Source: Coriaria nepalensis (Eukaryota > Streptophyta > Magnoliopsida > Cucurbitales > Coriariaceae). Taken from it: a stretch of 64,000 nt of DNA. A program made the translations under genes and the position numbers. Below the pieces are notes generated by a model. That model was not told the origin of the DNA and did no database searches. It saw only the letters and a list, made by a program, of their open reading frames with translations. Positions 34,501-47,181 of this stretch are shown in pieces (within the stretch, counting starts at the first letter, position 1; every line of letters starts with the position of its first letter). The stretch covers positions 3,208,501 through 3,272,500 of the forward strand of contig CP114481.1 in the NCBI GenBank assembly GCA_027186245.1, given 5' to 3'.

Positions 34501-36410
34501 CAATTCGAGAAAACAAATAGGTAAGAAAGTATAAAAGTTTCCATTTTTCAAACAAACGGACAGGAAATATGTGCAGTATGTATATACGGACCAGGGGGCA
34601 CTTGTGGAATAAGAGACAGGAATTTCCATTCCTCGTTTCCTATGTTCTCAATATCACAGTTTTACGACCACAATCGGAACGTCTTCCCCTAATCCTAATA
34701 TCGTTCGGACTCATCGCTGCAAAAAGAAAGAAGAAAATTTGAAGAGAAGGAAAAAGTTTATCAGCAAATGCATACACTAACCTACGATTAGACTTGACAA
34801 CCCATTTATTCTTCATTTTGCAGATTTTCCACAGGAAAAAAAAACCGAAGAAAATTGTGTCTAATCAACATGTCGTTCCATAATCTAGAGCTATTAATAC
34901 CATCCGACCACAACGAAATAGGCCAATCCTGCGTATATTTGTGTTTTATAAAGAAATGCCATAAGGAGTTGCCGTTAACCTTAAACTTAAAATTCCTCAA
35001 TATCGCATGTATACGTAGACTTGCCTTCAGTTTTTTCTTCGAGATAAAATGTTGTTTACAACTTTTTCACCTTCAATTCTATCTCCCGATTATAGTAAAG
35101 CACTATATATGGAGATGGTGACCATGGTTCGTCAGTTGGTATGTGATCTAAGTTATCAAAATTTTCGATGAATCTTACTCCCTTAAAGTGGTCATCCTCG
35201 TATCCTTGATTCACAAATATTGTATTAGTTGTTGTGATGACTAACATGTTTTTCCTCATCACTTTCACCTTCATCATCATAATTCGTAAATATCATCATC
35301 TTCACCATCAACATCATCATTTTCAACCTCAACCTCAACCACATCCATGGAATCAGAATCCTCATCATCATCGTGATTTCTATCACTATCGTGATCATAA
35401 TCATAAAAAACCTCATAATTATCATGACAATTCTTATCATTTGGTATGCCACTAAAACTATCATTTTGAACAGTAGAAAGCTTAGGTAATTGATAATGAT
35501 GCTCACCATATGAATTTCTTTGAGTCTTCACAATCAACTTTATGTATAGAAGATATTTTTAATCTTTAGATCGCAAATGGTACAAAAATCTCTTCACATT
35601 TTCATTATTTCATATAAATAATGGGGAAGACAACATTTTACTTTATGGCTTGTACGACAATTGAAAATGAATTTATTACAATCTATGTCGAAGGAATTAT
35701 AGATAACTTGTAATAACTGAGTATACGTGATATTATATTCGATCGAAACTCCAATTGATTCATTCATCTTATTTTGGTGCCAATATAATAAATTCTCTTT
35801 CTCATTAGGCTCATACTATCCTTTCATTCACTATCATTATGAAAAGTTTTTTATTTCTGTAGAAAGAAAAAAAAAAGAAATTAGTATTATAGGTTATAAA
35901 GATGAAATAAATTAATTAAATACTGATACCCAATTGCTCGATGTCTTAAATCCCAAAAGCCATCAAGCAATCAAGCATCAAAAATAACCTTTGTTTCTCT
36001 ACTTTCCACAATTGCATGTTGCAAAACGAACTCAAAATATTTCAATTATTTATCAAGCATTTAAAGAAAAATAAAAAATTACAAACCGATTATGAAGCTT
36101 ACCGAAAGGGTTTACTAACTCTAAACTCTTGTCTTTCGATTACGGAGCTTGCAAACAAAGCAAATTGACGAAGTGTGAGGTAAAACAAATTAGAAATAAA
36201 GAAACCAGATTAGAAATTGGGTCTAAAAACTGTAAAGTTGCATTTAGGATATTGGGCTGCAGGTTACCGTTAATCCTTTGATAGATTACCGTTAATCCTA
36301 TCATTGAGGATATTCTAATCATTTAATTATTTTTTGAGCAACTTTTTTGTTTTGAGTATATTTTAAAATAAATGAAAAAAAAAAAAAGCTGGGTTGTTAT
36401 GAACTTTCCC
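31500..36410. other. Long intergenic stretch without a supported gene
   Basis: About 4.9 kb of AT-rich DNA. From 33600 to 34330 short phrases such as TTTGATGAACACAATG and GGCATACT recur, suggesting old local duplications. From 34800 to 35540 the minus strand has several short overlapping frames, including an Asp/Glu-rich one at 35277-35537. They are in different frames, with no recognisable domain or splice structure. They might be the decayed N-terminus of a transposase, but I cannot support it. Confidence 0.35.
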
Positions 36411-36419
36411 AATACCCGA

Positions 36420-37123
36420 CCGGCCCTTCTGCGAGTTTTCTCTGCTAAACCCTAGAAAGCTCCGATCAGCGATGTAGCGGCTCTGATCGAAACCTTCGAC
36501 CACGATTTTAGCTCTTGGAGGCTGATTTGCAACCTCCATAGGTTCTTAATTTCACTTTTTTTTTTCCCTTCTTCTTTGGTAGAGTACATAATTTTTAATT
36601 GATTTCATTCACTTTCTTTCGTTTCATTAATCTAAGCGCCCAACACAGAATTCAGCTCTTAACTCATCCTTTCTTTTACCATCTTCCTGATACAAGTTGT
36701 TCTAGGTATCTTGTTCCTATCTTTGTTAAATTTTTGTTTTTTTCTTTACCTAATGCCTCTTACCTGTCGTGCCCTTGCTTTGCTGATTAAATTACTCTTA
36801 GCTTTCAAACGTTTTACTCAATTGGGTTCATCTTTCCTTGCTTCTTCACCCTTATGAAAGTGTCTTTGGCCTTTTGCGTTGACCTTCATGCTCTATGTTT
36901 CATTAATCATATTCTTATGTTGCAAGGCTGGAAATATTGTTCTTTTGACTTAATTTTGAATTTTGGCTCTTCAATGCCTAGTTATGCGTCCTTCGGTCCT
37001 TGTAATATCCGTTTTGCATCTTCTTCTTCTGCACTTTCTCCTCATAATTATTCATTGGTTGTTGCCCGCAAATTTAGCATTGGAAAGTTTGATTATTCAA
37101 CTTCTCTCTTGCTCTCCGATCAG
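36420..37123 (+). promoter_or_regulatory. Probable 5' UTR region of the GTE gene
   Basis: A leader-like segment with CTAAACCCTAG (about 36446) starts near 36420. A polypyrimidine tract and AG stand immediately before the chosen ATG (TCTCCGATCAG then ATG at 37124), so that AG could be a splice acceptor of a 5' UTR intron. A frame open from 36854 runs in phase into the gene. See findings. Confidence 0.45.
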
Positions 37124-40100
37124 ATGGAACCAACAACTGCTTTGGATCAAAGTTCCGTAGACTTCAAATTGGGAAAGAATGATGGTGATGGTGCAGAAGT
37201 GGAGGGCCTTATGCACTGTGTTGATGAAATATATGTAACAGTCGATAAGGTAGGATCTGTCACCTCATTGTAATGAAGAATTTATATTTCTTCGCGTCTT
37301 TAGGTAGATCTTTTATGATTACCATGCCTTTTTATTCCCTTTTATCTTCAAAACATTAAGATCTTGCTTGTTAACTTATCTGGCTGTAGGTTGGATTAGG
37401 CTTTGGGTTTCTCTGATGTCTTATAGTGGCTGTTATCTGTGAATCAGATAAACAATAAAAACTATAAGAAGTTGTTATAATAGTTTTTCTCTCAAATTAA
37501 ATTGTTAGATAAACATATAATGGACATCAACAGTTCTTCGATATTCTTGAACACATCCTTCATAGTTCATAGTCTGGAAGTACTTTTGCTATTCATTTAA
37601 TTGTCTTCTTCACATATGGATACTCTAAAGGAAACCATGTACATATTCACTCCCTTTTACAATAACTATTTGGAGATCACCTTGGTTCCTACTTCATAAC
37701 AGACACAATGATGTTTTCAGATTCCTGTTCTCCTTGTTGTTTATCTATGTCAAAATATTTTTGGAGCCTACTGTTCTTTTAATGTAAGCGCTAAGGCTAT
37801 GGCTTTTTTCTTTTTTGAAGTGGGAGTTCCTTCGTTTTATTTTTTGTTCTGTGTACTTCAACTTTATTATTTTTAGTGGTCAGGAAAAAGAGTGTCATAA
37901 TTTGTTTTGTTGCCCCATGTATTAAATACCAGTGAATAAGTAGAAGTATGCATGCTTGAATAATTATAAACATGTACTCCACAAAATTTCGCTTTATACA
38001 GGTAAATCCTGCAACTCATACACTAAATTTTGGCCTGTCACAACTATGTTAGTAACAAACGCAGGGGGATTTCTGGTTCTGGTTCTTTTTCTTTTTTGTT
38101 TGTTTGTTTGTTTGGGTCCACTAATCAGTTCCTTTTCGGGTTCTTCTTAATAATTGTATGAGTTTCCACTGAAGTCCTGAGTTTATTTATTGTAATAACT
38201 TGTATGCCACATTTTCTTCTAAAAATAGCAATAATTGTATGCACTTGTCTGTAGCTGATGTGTTTACTTCTGATAGAGGATGTAATAGCATCATGTTTCT
38301 GGTAAAATACCACCTTATGTCCAAGATAATTATTGTCATTTGATGTTGGGGCTTCCACAATCTTGTTTTGGAACTGTAATAATAGTTGTAGATTCCGTAT
38401 GCCAAGACCATGCACCACATGTGGTCAGACAAGTTGCTAGTTAAGTCCCCAAAAAATACATGGGAGGTAATGATTTTCCCAGATTTTCTATCTATCCATA
38501 CAAAGCAAAATATTATCTTAGCCTTGATCTAAAATTCAAAGTAAGTCCGTATTCAGATACTTTTAATATATTGACCCCCACATGGTTGTTATTGATGAGT
38601 GGTCCCACTAAAGTTAAAAACTTTTGTTTTCAAATAAGTCACTAGGTTTTATCAAGTTTTTCTCATATTTATAGAACTTACTGTAATAAAACGGATAAAG
38701 AATCAGTATATTCGTTGAAATTGTGGTTTAATTATTCTGCATCCTACCCTATCTTCCCTTTAGGATTACGTATGCAATCCTTATACAGAATGCTTTGTGA
38801 TGCTCATTACTTTTATAGTTCTCACCTATGCATTGCCTTCCATGTATCTTGATTAACTTATTTATATATATTTTTTCCTTTTTTAAGTATTAATTTGCTT
38901 TGATTATAATTTATTTATATACCTAATTTCTGTAACCACAAATATATCTATGATTTGCCAAATACTTTAATCTTGCAGCTTGAGAAAAAGGTAGATGAAG
39001 TTGAACAGTTTTACTTGGCTAGAAGTGATACACAACTAAATACTTCTAAAAGTAGTTCGATTGTGAAGGATAAAGACAAGAAGAGACATTTAATTGGCAT
39101 AAAGAAGCAGCAGCAAGGTTCATCACGTAAGGAGGCAGCTGCTGCAAGGAGAATGCAAGAGCTTATGCGGCAATTTGGCGCTATATTCCGTCAGGTGAAC
39201 ATCAAACAATTCTAATTTGTGTGGTTTTTATTGTTAACTGAATTGGGCTGCAACTAGTTAGACATTACTTTGAAGCAAATTATCTGTGCATTTTATTAAA
39301 TATTGTATCTCTCTTAGAATTTACCAGAACACTTACCTTTATATCTTTCCCCTTTTTTAGTTCCCAGAATACTTTATCCTTCCCATCTTCTATTTTTTGG
39401 TGTTGTAAGAATTTATAGGCCCCCTCCTCCTCTCTTCCCCCAGTGACCAAATACTGTAATTTTAGGTTTATTTGGGTAAATTGGCATGCCAATCATGTCA
39501 ACTAGGCAATAGAATCTGAATATATATATATATATATATAAGAAAATAATAATAATTCTTTTGATATAATCAAATAGATGATAGACAATATGGCCTTTAG
39601 TTATGTCCATTGATGACTTGCATGCTCATTTAGGAACCATGGTATTTGATTCATATGTCATTAGTTGGCAGAAGAAGAGAAAATCTGAATACCAATTTAA
39701 AATTCTTTATCAATCGGTAAAAATTCTCTTTCCCTTTTTGTTTTTTGTTTTGATTTTTTTTTCCTGGGAAGGGCTTCCATAACTATGTATTCATGTGCAG
39801 AGAATATTTAAGAGGGTAGTGTTACTGTATAAAATTCTTTTAAAGTTTCTTATGGAATGAAGATTTTATGTCACTTTGTTAATGTCTATTAAGAATAAAA
39901 ATTTCATCATTGTCAATGTATATGCAATTTTGTTCATAGTACTCAACAATTTATTGGACCTGTGGTCAATTAGTGTAGGCTAGGTCAGATTCCGTGAGAC
40001 TTGAGGGACACAAACATTCTTATACGTGACAATTAGCTCCACTTTGCAAATAAAACTTGATTCTTTTCCTTTCAAGATATATATATATATATATATATAT

Positions 40101-40507
40101 ATACCCTTAGCTGTTGAAAACAACTGCATTTTGCTACTTATGATGTCTACAGCTTCTGTTTATTCCAATGCTAAAGTATCAAAAACTGATGCAGCCATTT
40201 GTTTTGGGCAAATCATTTCGCTCGGCTTTTTTTTTTTACCTTTTTCTTTCTCAGATCACCCAACATGAGGTAGCATGGCCCTTTATGGATCCTGTAGATG
40301 TTGAAGGTCTTGGTTTGCATGACTATTATGAGGTAGAACTTCTTGCCTTGAAGATAGGGAGAGGAGCTATCACACTTTACATGTGCTTAGAGACACGTAC
40401 ATAAAGTACATATATGCAGTTTGCTATGTGTGCCAAAATGAAATTTTAAATACATGTTATGCTTCAATGATGCTGCATACCACTTGTAGATAAAGCCTTG
40501 ATGACTG

Positions 40508-40543
<36 letters not shown>

Positions 40544-41355
40544 CTTTCTATATGCTTGACGTGTGTATGTGTGTATATATCAGCTTCAAGGGTAGAATGT
40601 GGGCTGATAAGTTATTTTTATTGGTGATGCTCTTCTATTTATTTTCCATATTTTGCCTTTTTTTTAAAAAAAATTTTATTTAATGTTATTGCTTTCGATT
40701 ACATTTTGATTTAGGTCATTGACAAGCCCATGGACTTTAGAACGATTAAAAATAAAATGGAGGCCAAAGATGGTTCCAAATATAAGAATGTCTGGGAGGT
40801 ATATTCTGATGTGAGATTGGTTTTTAAGAATGCAATGAAATATAACGACGAAAAAAATGAGGTCCATAAAATGGCAAAAAAGTTGTTGGATGTATTTCAA
40901 GGGAAATGGCTGCAACTTCTGCCTAAAGTGACTGAAGAGGTAATCCATTCTACACGAGCAACTGTTTAAACTAGCTTATCTTCAGGGATATGCAATTGTA
41001 TATCCTGTAAAGTTTTCCCCTGATACCCTTGAGATTCTATTATGGTTTTCCAATACAAAGTCATTGATTTTTTCTATTCTTTAAGCACCCTAGGAAAAAA
41101 GACAAGAAGTAGAAGAAGCAAAGGCACAGTCATGTCTGGAGCTCGCACAGGAGGCAGCTTATGCTACCATGGCAAGAGAAATAAGTAACAAGGTTTGTAG
41201 GCTGCTGATTTTCATTCTTCGTCCAGTAAATCTAGTTACTACGTAGTTATTTGTTACAATTTACCATTTCTTTTTGTTATAGTTTACAATTTGTTATGAA
41301 CATATAAGTTAAAAGGAATTCTTGAATATTATTGAATTTTGTCTGTAGAGGCATA

Positions 41356-41392
<37 letters not shown>

Positions 41393-42710
41393 AAGTATCC
41401 TATTAAACTTTGTTATCAGCTTAATGAGGCGGAAATGCATTTGAAGAACCTTAGAGAAAGGGTTGTTGAGAATTGCAGGTTCGTACTGAATTTTCTCTTC
41501 TTAGTTTATGTTTCTTTTAATGCTATGACAACTTAAGAATTCATGTGACGTCAATTTCCAATTTTATAGTTTCCTGTTTATCTATTGGGTTGTTTCCTTT
41601 TCACTCCTCCATGCGGGGTTGGTTTGCATGAGGAGATTTGTAACCATGATATAACAGCAATCTATGTTCATTTTTGGTGGTCAATGCAAATTCTGGTAAA
41701 CACTTTTCAGGAAAATGTCCACTGAAGAGAAGAAAAAGCTTGGTGCAGCGCTCACCCATTTATCTCCTGAAGATCTGAGCAAGGTCCTTGAGATAGTTGC
41801 TGAGAATAACCCAAGCTTCCATGCAACAGACGAAGAGGTGGACCTCGATATTGATGCTCAGGTGATTACCTTGTTTTGTGTTTATATTTTGTCTTTCAGT
41901 TCAATAAACAAAGGATTCGTCTGTGTGGGAACCAAATTTGTTTTTAGTTTGGATCAGTTGAATAGTTTAGTGGAAATTTCGTACACATTTTAATACCCAA
42001 TAGAGAGACAATCTATGCATGGTACTGCCATGTGTTTCTTGGAAAGATCAGATCTTAGTGAACTTTATTGCATGTTTAAAGGGCTGTTTCTATGAGTTGA
42101 GTTCATATCAATCGGTTGCTATTCTACAACCAACCTTGCTATTACATCAGGGCCTGTTCTTAATGTGCAGTAAGGTTAGATAATGTCGAGTTAAAAATCT
42201 CCTCTTTCATTAATTATTAGACTAATAGGATGTATTGTACAGTATGGGGTCAACTTTCAGTTGATATAGGAGTCCCACATGTAATATATGCCATGTTTAT
42301 GAATAGTGATGAGTAACAGTTAGTAATAATTAAAAAAAAAAAGAAAAAAAAAATACATATAATAACAATAGAAAAGAGTATTGCTTATTGATTAGGGCTT
42401 ACAAATCCTATTCGGGGAATACAATGTAGTTAACTCAGTAGTATCCTTGCTTCTGAGGTCTAGGTAATCCTCTGTTCATTCTGACGTATCTCTATCTCAC
42501 TCTATGCAGAGTGATTACACACTCTGGAGGTTAAAAGTTTTTGTGAAAGATGCACTAACATCTCAGAGAAAAATTTCTCTGGGCATTGCGGGCAGTGGCA
42601 ATGACAACAATGTTGAGAACAAGAAGAATAACTCCAAACGAAGAAGAGAGATCTGTGATGCCCTTGTCAAAACCACTGTTAAACGAACTAAAAAGCTCTC
42701 CACTTTGTAA
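37124..42710 (+). CDS. GTE1: Bromodomain-NET transcription factor, GTE1/GTE6 type
   Basis: Eight coding exons: 37124-37249, 38979-39194, 40255-40332, 40715-40939, 41094-41192, 41420-41478, 41711-41861 and 42510-42710. Phases agree and the product is 384 aa, close to Arabidopsis GTE1/IMB1 and GTE6. Residues 43-62 are coiled-coil-like. A basic Lys/Arg-rich stretch follows (DKDKKRH, GIKKQQQ). The bromodomain covers about residues 98-210, with WPFMDPVDVEGLGLHDYYE, the ZA-side VIDKPMDF motif and the acetyl-lysine-binding Asn184 in KYND. A short coiled coil (exons 5-6) leads to the NET/ET domain (about 270-325, EEKKKLGAALTHLSPEDLSKV) and a basic tail (KRRREI, KRTKKL) that may be a nuclear signal. 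The family binds acetylated histones and acts as a transcriptional co-regulator; in Arabidopsis GTE1 promotes seed germination. Whether this is the GTE1 or the GTE6 copy cannot be settled here. The first intron is long (1.7 kb). Confidence 0.93.
39519..39540. repeat. (TA)n microsatellite in GTE intron 2
   Basis: Eleven TA units in the intron between coding exons 2 and 3. Confidence 0.9.
40076..40103. repeat. (TA)n microsatellite in GTE intron 2
   Basis: About 27 bp of alternating AT/TA, a second TA tract in the same intron, 150 bp before the acceptor of coding exon 3. Confidence 0.9.
40509..40541. repeat. (TA)n microsatellite in GTE intron 3
   Basis: About 32 bp of alternating TA in the intron between coding exons 3 and 4. 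Confidence 0.9.
41354..41391. repeat. (CT)n(TA)n compound microsatellite in GTE intron 5
   Basis: A CT run passes directly into a TA run, ending about 28 bp before the acceptor of coding exon 6, so it may overlap that intron's branch-point and pyrimidine tract. Confidence 0.9.
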
Positions 42711-43474
42711 AGCACTCAATGCACTTGCTTGTGGATTTTCAGCCGCCGGGTGACCATCATGTGATGAAGTGAAGGTTTGTGAGAATCTGTCGCTGTAAAT
42801 CTCATTGTGGCTGTTGGACAGGTGATCCTAGTGTTCATATTTTGGCCTTTTTAAAAGTTCAGATTTGTGCGTCTTCTCAGTGCAGAGATCTAGACTGGAG
42901 TACATAGACCCATTACTGAAGGAATAGATGGCTTTTAATAGAGGCTAGTTTGATAATGACAACTCTAGATTGTTTATAGCCGTAAGTAAATGACATGAAA
43001 TTTGAAAACCAAGAAAAAAATTTAAGAGTCTAGTCTACTTGCACTTTGCGCTCGTCTTGTCATTGCGCTCTACTTGGGAATGCTTTTCTACTTGCACTTT
43101 GCGCTCTCTGTCTTTGTCATTGAGAGGCAACAATAGTTTGACAAACCATAATACAAGTTTGATGAATGTATTAGTTGAGTTGTCACTACATTTACATGGG
43201 GACACAGTTTGCTGCACTTTACTGTGTTAATGCTTCCATAGTATCTTGGTTAAGCTGAAACAGATGTAGCAAAATATGAAGTAAAATTATGTATCTGTAC
43301 CATCTAATAATATGATGGTACAAATTTAGTGTAGGCCAAGATTACTACAAGTTTAGCACTACATCTTCCTAGTCTTGGAAACTCCTCAAGTAGCTAGAAT
43401 CATTCATCAATCTCTGGCCCTTTCATTAAAGATTCTGTCCTGAAAACTAATATTTGTTGGGAAATTCAGCTCGG
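42711..43474. other. Convergent intergenic region, GTE and BAM3-like genes
   Basis: 764 bp between two facing stop codons. It must hold the 3' UTRs and poly(A) sites of both genes. The phrase CTACTTGCACTTTGCGCTC occurs twice (about 43035 and 43089), a short local duplication. No other gene was seen. Confidence 0.5.
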
Positions 43475-46400
43475 TTATTGCATGTGGAAAGTATTATAAT
43501 GTTGAGCCTGAGCAAGCATCTGAACGACTTCTCGCATAGTCGGGCGCTCCACACTGAGCTCTTCAACGCATAACATGGCCACAAAGAAAACTTGCTTTGC
43601 TTCGTCAATTGGTATATCATTATTGCTTATAAGTCTTCGATCAAGGATCTTCACAACCCTTTCCTTGCTCGACTTTGTTTCTATCTTTGTCCATTGAACA
43701 ATGTCTAGACCTTCTTCCCCAAAATCACCTACGGGCCTGCGCCCTGTAATAAGCTCAAGAAGTACCACTCCAAAGCTATATACATCACTCTTTTCGTCTA
43801 CTTTCAATGTGTATGCATATTCTGTCACGTACATGTTCACGTAAATAAGTACAACAATAAACCAAAAACAAATGGATAAAGTGACTCATCTGTAGAATGA
43901 TCAATGGAATGATTAATATAAGTAAAGCAACAGTACATATCTTAAATAAATTTTTAAATAAAAAAAGAAAAAAGAAAAGAAAGAAAGAAAAAGAAAAAAA
44001 GGTATCCAACCAGTTTGAAAAGAACAAACAAAGGGGCCAGTTTATGGGTCATCTTTATAGATCTGAAATACTAGCTTCTCTTTTTGGGGTTTAGTGAAAG
44101 TGAACTCAGATCAGGAAGAAATTTGAAGGAATTTGGATACAGGTAGGCATGTTGTTTGAGATATATGGGAGTTAGGTTAAAAAAAGCTGGCAGGGTTTAT
44201 GTTTGGTTTCAAGGCAAGCAAAAAGTTCATCAAGTTCTTGGATTTGGAATCAATCGATCCTCTCTACTCGCTTTTAGGGGAGAAAAAAAAATTTTAAAAA
44301 TAAAAATAAAAGTAGATAAACACGATGCCTTCTTTAGGCATAATTTGAGAAAGCTAGCATTTTTCAAAACGAATCTATAAGAAAAAAAAAAGGAACAATA
44401 ATACTAACAATAATAAATAATAATAATTAATAATAATAACAATAATTTACAAGTACCTGGAGCAATGTAACCGTAAGAGCCAGCAATGGCAGACATGCAC
44501 TCCGAGGTGCCAGTTCCTCGTAAGAACTTGGCAAGCCCAAAATCTGCGACATGAGCCTCGTACTCTGAGTTTAACAAAATGTTATTCGACTTGACGTCTC
44601 GATGGATTATTAAGGGTGAACAATCATGGTGCAAGTAGCAAAGTCCTTTTGCAGCTTCTATGGCTATCTTCAGCCTTGTTTCCCACTTGAGATGAGCACC
44701 TTGCTTCCCATGAATCATTTCCCCTAAGCTTCCATTGGGCATGTACTCGTAAACAAGCAAATTGGTCACCTTATTCGAGCAAAATGCCAGCAACCGAACA
44801 ATATTCCTGTGCCGGATCTTACCAAGTGTCTGAATCTCTGCCGAGAAACCATTATCATCATGAGAAGAAGACCCTTTGTTTATTCCGAACAGTTTCTTTA
44901 TAGCTACGTGCTCTCCGTTTGGCATTGTTCCTTTGTAAACAATCCCCGCACCACCTTTCCCGATCACGTTGTTATCCTTTATGCATTCTAAGATGTCTTC
45001 TCTTCCAAATGCTAGTTTCTGGAACGCTGTGAGCTTCCAAGAATTCGACTTCCTCCTTGACCTTCTTGTCTGAATGATTGCTAAAGCTGCGAATATTAAC
45101 GAACATATTAACAGCCCCATTGCAAAAACAAGCTTGTATCTTCCAGTAACTCTGGATTTGCTCCCTGCATTTCGGCTGTGATCGGGTGAAACGTATGATT
45201 GGTTGCACGGACTCAAGAATAGTCCACAGAGCTGAGTGTTTCCTATGAAGGCTGTGGAGTTGAAAAATGAATATTGTCCAGTTTCAGGTATTGAACCAGA
45301 CAAGTTGTTGTGGGAGAAATCTGCTGATGTTAAGCTCTTCATGGACCCAATTTCCTTTGGGAGGCTTTCATTTAGATAGTTCCGGGACACGTTCATGTAA
45401 TTTAAGATGTGGATTTGAGCAATCTGGATGGGAATTGGACCCGATAGTTTATTTTGGCTCAAATCTATATAAGTGAGTGACACACAATGACTGATTTCAG
45501 GGGGTATTGGACCGGAAAAGTTGTTCCTACTCATATCCATCTTCAGTACATTTTTCAGTCCACCTATTTGCGAAGGGATTTGCCCTGTGAATTGATTCCC
45601 ACTTAACAGGAGAGTCTGCAAGCTCAAAAAGTTCCCTATACAAGTAGGAAGTGGTCCAGATAAACGATTGTTCGAAAGGTCGAGGGTGCCAAGTTTCGAG
45701 GTTTCGTTCACAAGAATCTCTTGTTGAAGGCTTCCACTCAGATAATTGCTGTGCAGTTCCATGAGGGATAATTCAGGCAGGTAAAGCAGTCCATTTGGAA
45801 TGGATCCTGTCAAGTAATTGTCACCCATTCGGACTCTTACTAGTGTTTCACAGTGGCCAAGATCATCAGGTAGAGGCCCAAAAAGAAAATTGTTGAGTAG
45901 GATCAAGATCTTCAGCCTCCTTCCATAGCATAGAGATTTGGGGATTGACCCGGTGAGCTTATTGGTGGACAAGTCGAGCTCAGTTAGTTTACCATTCTGA
46001 CCAAGCTTAGATGGAATGGCTCCAGTGAAGTTATTCTGCCAAAGATTGAGCACTTCTAACTTAGGTAGGTCGGAAAGTGAACGAGGGATCTCTCCGTGGA
46101 ACTTGTTCATGAATATGTTCAACAGCGAAAGGTTCCATAGCCCAGAAAACTCAACTGGGATTTCTCCTGTCAATTCATTTATTGAGATATCAAGAGAGAT
46201 CAAGCTAGTCAAGTTTCCTAACTGTGGAGGGAGAGACCCAGTGAGCTGATTTGCTTGCAAGAAGAGAGTGTCCAACCTGTTCAAATTTCCCAGCTCCGGA
46301 GGGATTGGACCCTCTAACCCACAGCTCGCAAGGTCTAGATGAAACAAATTCACAAGCTTCCCAAGTTGAGGTGGAATTCCGGCATCAAAGTCATTGTAGT

Positions 46401-47100
46401 AACCCAAGTAGAGCTGGTGGAGATTAGTAAGATTACCGAGTTCACTGGGAATGAAACCGCTTAAATCATTCCCGGCAAGGGAGAGATAAATGAGGTGTAC
46501 CATGCTGCCGTAACTTGGAGGTATTTTCCCAGTGAAGTAATTCCCGCCAAGGTTCAAGTAGTTTAGATTGGGAAGTTGAGAAACACCTTCCGGAAGCGAG
46601 CCATTGAATTCATTGTCGTAAGCATCTAAAACTCGAAGCTCGTTCAACCGAGAAAAATCCCAGTACTCGAGCTGTCCACTGAAGTGATTGTTGGATATGT
46701 TGAGGAATTTCAGCCTTGGAAGGTTGTGAATTTGTGGCGGGAAAATGCCTGAAAAGTTGTTTCCGGAGAGTGTAAGATTGACAAGGGTCCGAAGTTGTGA
46801 GATTGATGGGGACAAAGAGCCAGAGATGTTACAATTGGATAAATCCAGTGAAATCACTGATTTGCTCGTGAGGTCGCATAGAACACCGATCCAAGAGCAG
46901 AGAGACATATAGTTGGATGCATTCCAGCTTCTTTGTAGCTGAGGTGGAAGGGGGGATTCAAAACGTTGTTTGAGGGAAAGAAGAATGGAAGCCTGTTTCC
47001 CAAGTGATAGATTGGGAGAAACATGAGAAGAGACAGTATATGAGAAACAAGTGGCGAGTAACACAACAAGAGAGAACAACTTGAAGCCTGAAGGAGCCAT
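43475..47100 (-). CDS. BAM3: LRR receptor-like kinase, BAM3-like
   Basis: Two exons on the minus strand: 47100-44457 and 43821-43475, with one 635-bp intron inside the kinase domain directly after GSYGYIAP. The product is 996 aa, as in BAM/CLV1-class receptors. Residues 1-25 are a signal peptide. An LRR N-terminal cap (CSWIGVLCD) leads about 20 plant-type LRRs with the LxGxIP consensus. Family-specific stretches include [22 protein letters not shown] and [21 protein letters not shown] transmembrane helix lies near residue 655 ([20 protein letters not shown]). The Ser/Thr kinase keeps the glycine loop ([11 protein letters not shown]), VAIKK lysine, HRDVKSNN loop, DFGLAKF and APE (split by the intron). 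BAM3 perceives CLE45 peptide in the root protophloem of Arabidopsis; the same role here is inferred from similarity recalled from memory. The gene appears intact. Confidence 0.94.
44397..44447. repeat. AAT-rich trinucleotide repeat beside the BAM3 donor
   Basis: ATAATAATAAT-type repeat in the single intron of the BAM3-like gene, ending about 5-10 bp from the splice donor (44451-44456). Reading through the donor gives a short in-frame extension and a stop about 17 codons later. Confidence 0.85.
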
Positions 47101-47170
47101 GAAAGAACGCTTAATTCTCTAGTTTGTGAGATCGGAGGAAAAAATATCAATATTTCATACAATTACAGTA

Positions 47171-47181
47171 TTCATATATAC
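47171..47181 (-). promoter_or_regulatory. Candidate TATA box of the BAM3-like gene
   Basis: On the minus strand GTATATATGAA lies about 70-80 bp upstream of the ATG at 47100, a plausible core-promoter distance. The surrounding DNA is generally TA-rich, so the call is weak. Confidence 0.3.

Noticed and set aside
35056..35537. Asp/Glu-rich and overlapping minus-strand frames
   Set aside because: They lie in different frames with no domain or splice continuity. Low-complexity GAT/ATC repeats explain the acidic runs. A decayed MULE transposase was considered but not supported.
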